Positions 58,334-64,000 of a stretch of DNA of 64,000 nucleotides are shown in pieces. Position 1 is the stretch's first letter. Each line of letters opens with the position of its first letter. The stretch comes from Ancylobacter novellus (GTDB taxonomy: Bacteria > Pseudomonadota > Alphaproteobacteria > Rhizobiales > Methylopilaceae), in assembly GCA_003241695.1 (NCBI GenBank), contig QFPN01000007.1:124001-188000 (forward strand). The letters run 5' to 3'. The position numbers were made by a program, and so were the translations under genes. Below the pieces are notes generated by a model. It was not told where the DNA came from and made no database searches. It saw only the letters and a list, made by a program, of their open reading frames with translations.

Positions 58334-60305
58334 GGCTCCGTCCTCGGGCTGGCGGCTGCGGTCCGTCCGCGCGCGCCTCCTCGCCATCGCCCTGCTGCCG
58401 ATGGTGGTGGTGCTTCCCGTCGTGCTCGGCTTCGCGCTGTTCTGGTGGCTCGCCCAGTTCGACGCGCTGCTTGTCTCGAAGGCCAATGACGAGCTGATCG
58501 TCGCCCGCCAGTATCTCAGCCGTCTCAAGGAGCGCGGCGGCGAGCAGCTTTCCGCGCTCGCCCAGTCCACGGCCTTCGCGGAGGCCGCGCGCTCGGGCGG
58601 GATCGAAAGCCTGCTCGAAAGCCGCCGCGCCGCGCTTGGGCTGGATTTCCTGCATCTCGTCGAGCGCGACGCCGCGGCGGCTCCCGCGCCCGAGCGCAAG
58701 GTCGTGGCGGCCGCGTTCGCGGGCCGCGCCGGGACCGCGCTCGACGTCTTCGATCGCGACGAGATGATGCGACTGTCGCCCGACATGGCGGAGCGCGCGC
58801 GGATCGAGCTGGTGCCGACCTCGAACGCGGCCGAGACCGACCGCACCGTAGAGACCCGCGGCCTCGTCATCCACTCCGCGACCCCCGTGACGCTTCCCGA
58901 CGGCCGGACCGGCGCGCTCGTCGGCGGGGCGCTGCTCAACGGCAATCTCGGCTTCGTCGACACGATCAACGACCTGATCTACGCCCATTCGACCGTTCCG
59001 GCCGGTGGGCAGGGCACCGCGACCCTGTTCCTCGACGACGTTCGGATCGCCACCAATGTCCGCCTGTTCGGCGATCGTCGCGCGCTCGGCACGCGGGTCT
59101 CGCGCGAGGTGCGCGACGCGGTGCTCGGCGAGGGGCGCACCTGGCTCGACAGCGCCTTCGTGGTCAACGAGCGCTACATCTCGGCCTACGAGCCGATCGT
59201 GGACGGCGAGGGCAGGCGGGTCGGCATGCTGTATGTCGGCTTTCTCGAAAAGCCGTTCCGCACCGCGCGTTGGACCATGATCGGCGCGGTGGTGGCGGCC
59301 TTCGCCCTCGCGCTCGCGGGCACGGTGCCGTTCCTGCTCGGCTTGGCCCGTGCGATCTTCCGGCCGCTCGAACGCATGAACAAGACGATCGCGGCCGTCG
59401 ACGCCGGGGACTTGAGCGCCCGCACCGGCGAGGTTCCCTGCGACGACGAGATCGGGGTGGTGGCGCACCGCTTCGACGATCTGCTCGACGGCCTCCAGGC
59501 GCGCGACGCGGAGCTTCGGGCCTGGGGCGCGGAGCTCGACGCGCGCGTCGCCGAGCGCACCCGGCAGCTCGAAGAGACGCGCCGCCAGCTCGTGATGTCC
59601 GAAAAGCTCGCCTCGATCGGCGAGATCACGGCGGGCGTCGCGCATGAGATCAACAACCCGATCGCGGTGATTCAGGGCAATCTCGAGGTCGCCCGCGAGG
59701 CGCTGGGACCTGCGGCCGCCGAGGTGAAGACCGAGTTCGACCTGATCGACAACCAGGTCCACCGGGTGAACATGATCGTCACGCGGCTGCTCCAGTTCGC
59801 GCGGCCGGACGAATACGCCGGCTATGTCGAGACGGTCGCGCCCGGCGGCGTGGTGGCTGATTGCCTCGTGCTCGTCCGTCACCTGCTCGACCGCGCCGAC
59901 ATCGCGGTGACGACCGAAGACGCCGCGGAGCGCGTGGTCGAGGTCAGCCGGACCGAGCTTCAGCAGGTGCTGATCAACCTGATGGTCAACGCCATCCATG
60001 CGATGCCGGAAGGCGGCGCGCTCACGATCGCGACCGCGGACGAGGACCGCGCCGGGACGCCCGGCGTCGCGATCCGCGTGACGGATACGGGCGTCGGCAT
60101 CCCGGCGGAGAAGCTCGGCAAGATCTTCGACCCGTTCTTCACCACCCGCAGCCATGGCGGCACCGGGCTCGGCCTCTCGATCAGCTACACGCTGATGGCG
60201 CGCTATGGCGGCGCGATCACGGTCGAGAGCGAGGTCGGCCGCGGCTCGGCCTTCACAGTCTGGCTGCCGGTCGCAGACGCGCGCGGGCAGGGCGGCGAGG
60301 AGTAG
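58326..60305 (+). CDS. cache-type sensor histidine kinase
   Basis: 659 residues. Membrane helix at about 18-40 (LLAIALLPMVVVLPVVLGFALFWWL), a large periplasmic double-Cache sensor (YLSRLKERGGEQLSALAQS, FDRDEMMRLSPDM, FVVNERYISAYEPIVDGEGRRVGMLYVGFL), second helix at about 320-340, HAMP, then HisKA with His in GEITAGVAHEINNPIAVIQGN and HATPase (LMVNAIHAMPEGG, GTGLGLSISYTL). NtrC-family partner kinase for the regulator in front, with which it overlaps. Cache domains bind small organic acids such as C4 or C2 dicarboxylates, fitting an oxalate-like signal. Confidence 0.9.
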   Translation: MPEAPSSGWRLRSVRARLLAIALLPMVVVLPVVLGFALFWWLAQFDALLVSKANDELIVARQYLSRLKERGGEQLSALAQSTAFAEAARSGGIESLLESRRAALGLDFLHLVERDAAAAPAPERKVVAAAFAGRAGTALDVFDRDEMMRLSPDMAERARIELVPTSNAAETDRTVETRGLVIHSATPVTLPDGRTGALVGGALLNGNLGFVDTINDLIYAHSTVPAGGQGTATLFLDDVRIATNVRLFGDRRALGTRVSREVRDAVLGEGRTWLDSAFVVNERYISAYEPIVDGEGRRVGMLYVGFLEKPFRTARWTMIGAVVAAFALALAGTVPFLLGLARAIFRPLERMNKTIAAVDAGDLSARTGEVPCDDEIGVVAHRFDDLLDGLQARDAELRAWGAELDARVAERTRQLEETRRQLVMSEKLASIGEITAGVAHEINNPIAVIQGNLEVAREALGPAAAEVKTEFDLIDNQVHRVNMIVTRLLQFARPDEYAGYVETVAPGGVVADCLVLVRHLLDRADIAVTTEDAAERVVEVSRTELQQVLINLMVNAIHAMPEGGALTIATADEDRAGTPGVAIRVTDTGVGIPAEKLGKIFDPFFTTRSHGGTGLGLSISYTLMARYGGAITVESEVGRGSAFTVWLPVADARGQGGEE

Positions 60306-60348
60306 GCGCGGCCGCCGGCTCGCCGCCGGGCGCTCCGAATTCCCGCTC

Positions 60349-62565
60349 TCAGGCGGCCTTCGCCGCCGCCGCTCCGCCGAACCGGCCATAGAAGGTCTCG
60401 CCCTTGGCCGCGAGGTCGAGCAGCAGAGGCGAGGGGCGGAACCGCGGCCCGTGGATCTCGGCGAGCGCGGAGGCGAGGCGCACGAAGCGCTCGGCGCCCA
60501 TCTGGTCGATCCAGCTCAGCGGTCCGCCGGTATAGGGCGCGAAGCCGAAGCCGAGGATCGCGCCGACGTCGGCCTCGCGCACGTCCGTCACCACGCCCTC
60601 CTCGACGGTGCGGGCGGCCTCGAGCGCCTGCGTGACCAGCAGGCGATGGCGCAGCTCGCTCACGTCGAGCGTCTCCGGATCGAGCCTCGTGTCCTGAAGG
60701 TCGGCGAGGCCCGGCCACAGGCTCTTCTTGCCGCTCTCCGGATAGTCGTAGAACCCCTTGCCGTTCTTGCGGCCGAGCCGGCCGTGCGTCTCGACCAGCG
60801 TGCGCAGCAGTTTTTCCTGCGCGGGGTTCACCGCGTCCGGGCCGAGCTGGGCGCGGGTCGCGTCGACGATCTTGAGGCCGAGATCGAGCGCCACCTCGTC
60901 GTTGAGCGACAGCGGGCCGACCGGCATGCCGGCCTGTTTCGCCACGTTCTCGATCATCGCCGCGGGCACGCCCTCGGAGAGCATCAGGTGGCCTTCGAGC
61001 ATGTAGGCGATGACGCAGCGGTTGGCGTAGAAGCCGCGCGAGTCCCGCACCACGATCGGCGTCTTCCTGATGGCGCGGACGTAATCGAGCGCGACCGCCA
61101 GCGCCCGGTCGCCGGTCTTTTCGCCGAGGATGACCTCAACCAGCATCATCTTCTCGACCGGCGAGAAGAAATGGATGCCGACGAACTGCTCCGGCCGCTT
61201 GCTCGCCTTGGCGAGACCCGAGATCGGCAGCGTCGAGGTGTTGGAGGCGAAGATCGCGTCCTCGCCGATCGCGGCCTCGACGCGCGCGATGACCTCGGCC
61301 TTGACCTTCGGGTCCTCGAACACCGCCTCGATCACGAGGTCGCAGCCCTTGAGCGCGCCGTAGTCGGCGGTCGGCGTGATCTTGGACAGCAGCGCGTCGC
61401 GCTGCGCGCCGGTGGCGCGGCCCTTCACCACCTGTCCGGAGATCAGCTTCTCGGCGAAGGCCTTGCCCTTGGCGGCCGCCTCCTCGTCGCGGTCGACCAG
61501 CACGACCTCGATCCCCGCCTGCGCCGTCACATAGGCGACGCCCGCTCCCATGAAGCCCGCGCCAACGACGCCGACCTTGGTCAGCTTCGTCTCGGGAACC
61601 GACTTCGGCCGGCGAGCGCCCTTGTTCAGCTCCTGCATCGAGACGAACAGCGTGCGGATCATCGCCGCGGCCTCGGGGCTGCGCAGCACCTTGGCGAACA
61701 GCCGGCTCTCGACGGTGAGCGCGAGGTCCATGGGCAGTTGCAACCCGTCGAACACCGCCTGCAGCATGGCGCGGATCGCCGGATAATTGTCCTGCGTCTC
61801 GCGGCGGTAGATCGCGTTCGCGGCCGGGAAGGTCATGAAGCCGCCCTTCGACCAGACCGGGCCGCCCGGCAGCTTGAAGCCCTTCTCGTCCCACGGTTTT
61901 ACGGCCTTGCCCCCGCCGAGGATCCAGGCCTTGGCCTTGGCGGGCATCTCGTCTTTCGGGGCGACCTCGTCCACGAGCCGCATGCCGCGGGCCTTGTCGG
62001 GGCGGATCTGCTCGCCCTTCATCAGCATCTGGAGCGCGTCGCCGGGCGGCAGCATGCGCGCGACGCGCTGGGTGCCGCCGGCGCCGGGGAACAGGCCGAC
62101 CTTCACTTCCGGCAGCCCGACACGGGTCGAGGGATCGTTCGAGGCGATCCGGTAATGGCAGGCGAGCGCGAGCTCGAACGCCCCGCCGAGGCAGACCCCG
62201 TTGATCGCCGCGACCCACGGCTTTCCGCAGGTCTCGATGCGGCGATAGAGCAAAGAGAGCTGGCGGCTCCCCTCGAACAGCGCCTTGGCCGCGGCTTCCG
62301 GGCCGCTCTTCTCCATCTCGGACGCGTAGAGCCGGCCGAGGCCTTCCAGCATGGTGAGGTCGGCGCCGCCCGAGAACGAGCCGGGCTTGCCCGAGGAGAT
62401 CACGGCGCCCTTGACGCCCTCGTCGGTCGCGACGCGCTCGACGATTCCCGCGAGTTCGCGGATCGCCTCCTCGGTCAGCACGTTCATCGAGCGGCCGGGC
62501 ATGGCCCAGACGACCGAGAGCACGCCCTCGGAGTCGAGATCGGTGCGGAAGCTGGTGTCGGTCAT
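60349..62565 (-). CDS. FadJ-like enoyl-CoA hydratase / 3-hydroxyacyl-CoA dehydrogenase
   Basis: 738 residues. N-terminal enoyl-CoA hydratase (VWAMPGRSMNVLTEEAI, SGGADLTMLEG, GVCLGGAFELALACHYRIAS, VGLPEVKVGLFPGAGGTQR) and C-terminal NAD-dependent dehydrogenase with VGVVGAGFMGAGVAYVTAQAGIEVVLVD and GFYANRCVIAYMLEG. It carries out the hydration and oxidation steps of fatty acid beta-oxidation as the FadB/FadJ alpha-subunit. It stands next to the thiolase on the same strand, separated by repeats, giving the usual pair. Confidence 0.92.
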   Translation of the reverse strand: MTDTSFRTDLDSEGVLSVVWAMPGRSMNVLTEEAIRELAGIVERVATDEGVKGAVISSGKPGSFSGGADLTMLEGLGRLYASEMEKSGPEAAAKALFEGSRQLSLLYRRIETCGKPWVAAINGVCLGGAFELALACHYRIASNDPSTRVGLPEVKVGLFPGAGGTQRVARMLPPGDALQMLMKGEQIRPDKARGMRLVDEVAPKDEMPAKAKAWILGGGKAVKPWDEKGFKLPGGPVWSKGGFMTFPAANAIYRRETQDNYPAIRAMLQAVFDGLQLPMDLALTVESRLFAKVLRSPEAAAMIRTLFVSMQELNKGARRPKSVPETKLTKVGVVGAGFMGAGVAYVTAQAGIEVVLVDRDEEAAAKGKAFAEKLISGQVVKGRATGAQRDALLSKITPTADYGALKGCDLVIEAVFEDPKVKAEVIARVEAAIGEDAIFASNTSTLPISGLAKASKRPEQFVGIHFFSPVEKMMLVEVILGEKTGDRALAVALDYVRAIRKTPIVVRDSRGFYANRCVIAYMLEGHLMLSEGVPAAMIENVAKQAGMPVGPLSLNDEVALDLGLKIVDATRAQLGPDAVNPAQEKLLRTLVETHGRLGRKNGKGFYDYPESGKKSLWPGLADLQDTRLDPETLDVSELRHRLLVTQALEAARTVEEGVVTDVREADVGAILGFGFAPYTGGPLSWIDQMGAERFVRLASALAEIHGPRFRPSPLLLDLAAKGETFYGRFGGAAAAKAA

Positions 62566-62586
62566 TGTTCGTCTCCGCTCAGCCTG

Positions 62587-62781
62587 TCATCCCGGACGGC
62601 GAAGCCGAGCCGGGACCGTCGTCCGAAAAGGCCTCGTCATGGTCCGGCTTGACCGGACCATCCACGCCGGGCGTCGCGCTCGACGGGAGACGTGGGTCCT
62701 CCGGTCAAGCCGGAGGACGACGCGGTGGTTCACATGCTCATTCTGATCACGATCCCGGATCGGCCTGCGGCCGTCCGGGAT
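62587..62781. repeat. cluster of REP-like palindromes
   Basis: Between the two beta-oxidation genes: TGGTCCGG-CTTGA-CCGGACCA (62640-62660), GTCCTCCGG-TCAAG-CCGGAGGAC (62696-62718) and ATCCCGGA..TCCGGGAT (62752-62781). The first two have inverted-related loops. Similar palindromes with CTTGT loop stand at 6984-7014, so this is a dispersed family. Such clusters often stabilise mRNA between cotranscribed genes. Confidence 0.65.
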
Positions 62782-62795
62782 GACGTGCTACTCGC

Positions 62796-64000
<1,205 letters not shown>

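Overview
The window is high-GC DNA from a methylotrophic alphaproteobacterium, most likely a Hyphomicrobiales genus close to Methylopila, Hansschlegelia or Methylobacterium. The main evidence is a complete calcium-type methanol dehydrogenase cluster in the order mxaFJGIRSACKLD with a divergent mxaZYX regulatory operon. Very high third-position GC, many 1-4 bp gene overlaps and dispersed REP-like palindromes fit this. The genus cannot be fixed from sequence alone.

Left end (1-5.4 kb): a partial lipoprotein gene, then a lower-GC phage or island remnant. It holds a HicB/HicA-like pair, two divergent ribbon-helix-helix genes separated by twin palindromes, a Rha/antirepressor protein, a string of small unknown genes behind one promoter, an AlpA-like excisionase/regulator and a decayed IS3-type OrfA. 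No integrase is visible.

Nitrogen scavenging (5.4-21.3 kb): a urea/amide ABC transporter (urtABCDE) leads into an acetamidase/formamidase (fmdA), a cytosolic amide sensor (amiC) and an ANTAR antiterminator (amiR). A leader with hairpins and an intrinsic terminator follows, then a nitrilase-fold amidase, a second LIV-type transporter with a fused permease-ATPase, and an amidase-signature hydrolase. This looks like one amide/urea uptake and deamidation regulon. A candidate sigma-54 promoter lies upstream of urtA.

Amine region (21.3-30 kb): two membrane proteins; a DeoR regulator, an SDR, an APC permease, a small-molecule kinase overlapping a class-III PLP enzyme (candidate kinase/phospho-lyase pair), an HWE kinase fragment and a sarcosine-oxidase-like flavoprotein.

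Methanol oxidation (30-47 kb): the mxa genes run leftward and mxaZYX (lipoprotein, sensor kinase, response regulator) rightward from a shared AT-rich intergenic region. A degenerate subtilase-like secreted protein follows mxaX.

Right part (47-64 kb): ribB with a degenerate cyclohydrolase domain and an unusual interlocked-repeat leader; a hybrid histidine kinase; DoxX, VOC, LysR, NTF2-like and RidA genes; an OxlT-type transporter interrupted by a one-base frameshift, with twin palindromes and a near-consensus sigma-54 promoter in front and an NtrC-type activator plus sensor kinase behind; and a fadJ-like/thiolase beta-oxidation pair cut by the window edge. The most distinctive observations are the sigma-54 circuit at 55-60 kb, the AmiR-associated attenuator at 14.3 kb, the interlocked ribB leader repeats and the twin operators at 1.7 kb.
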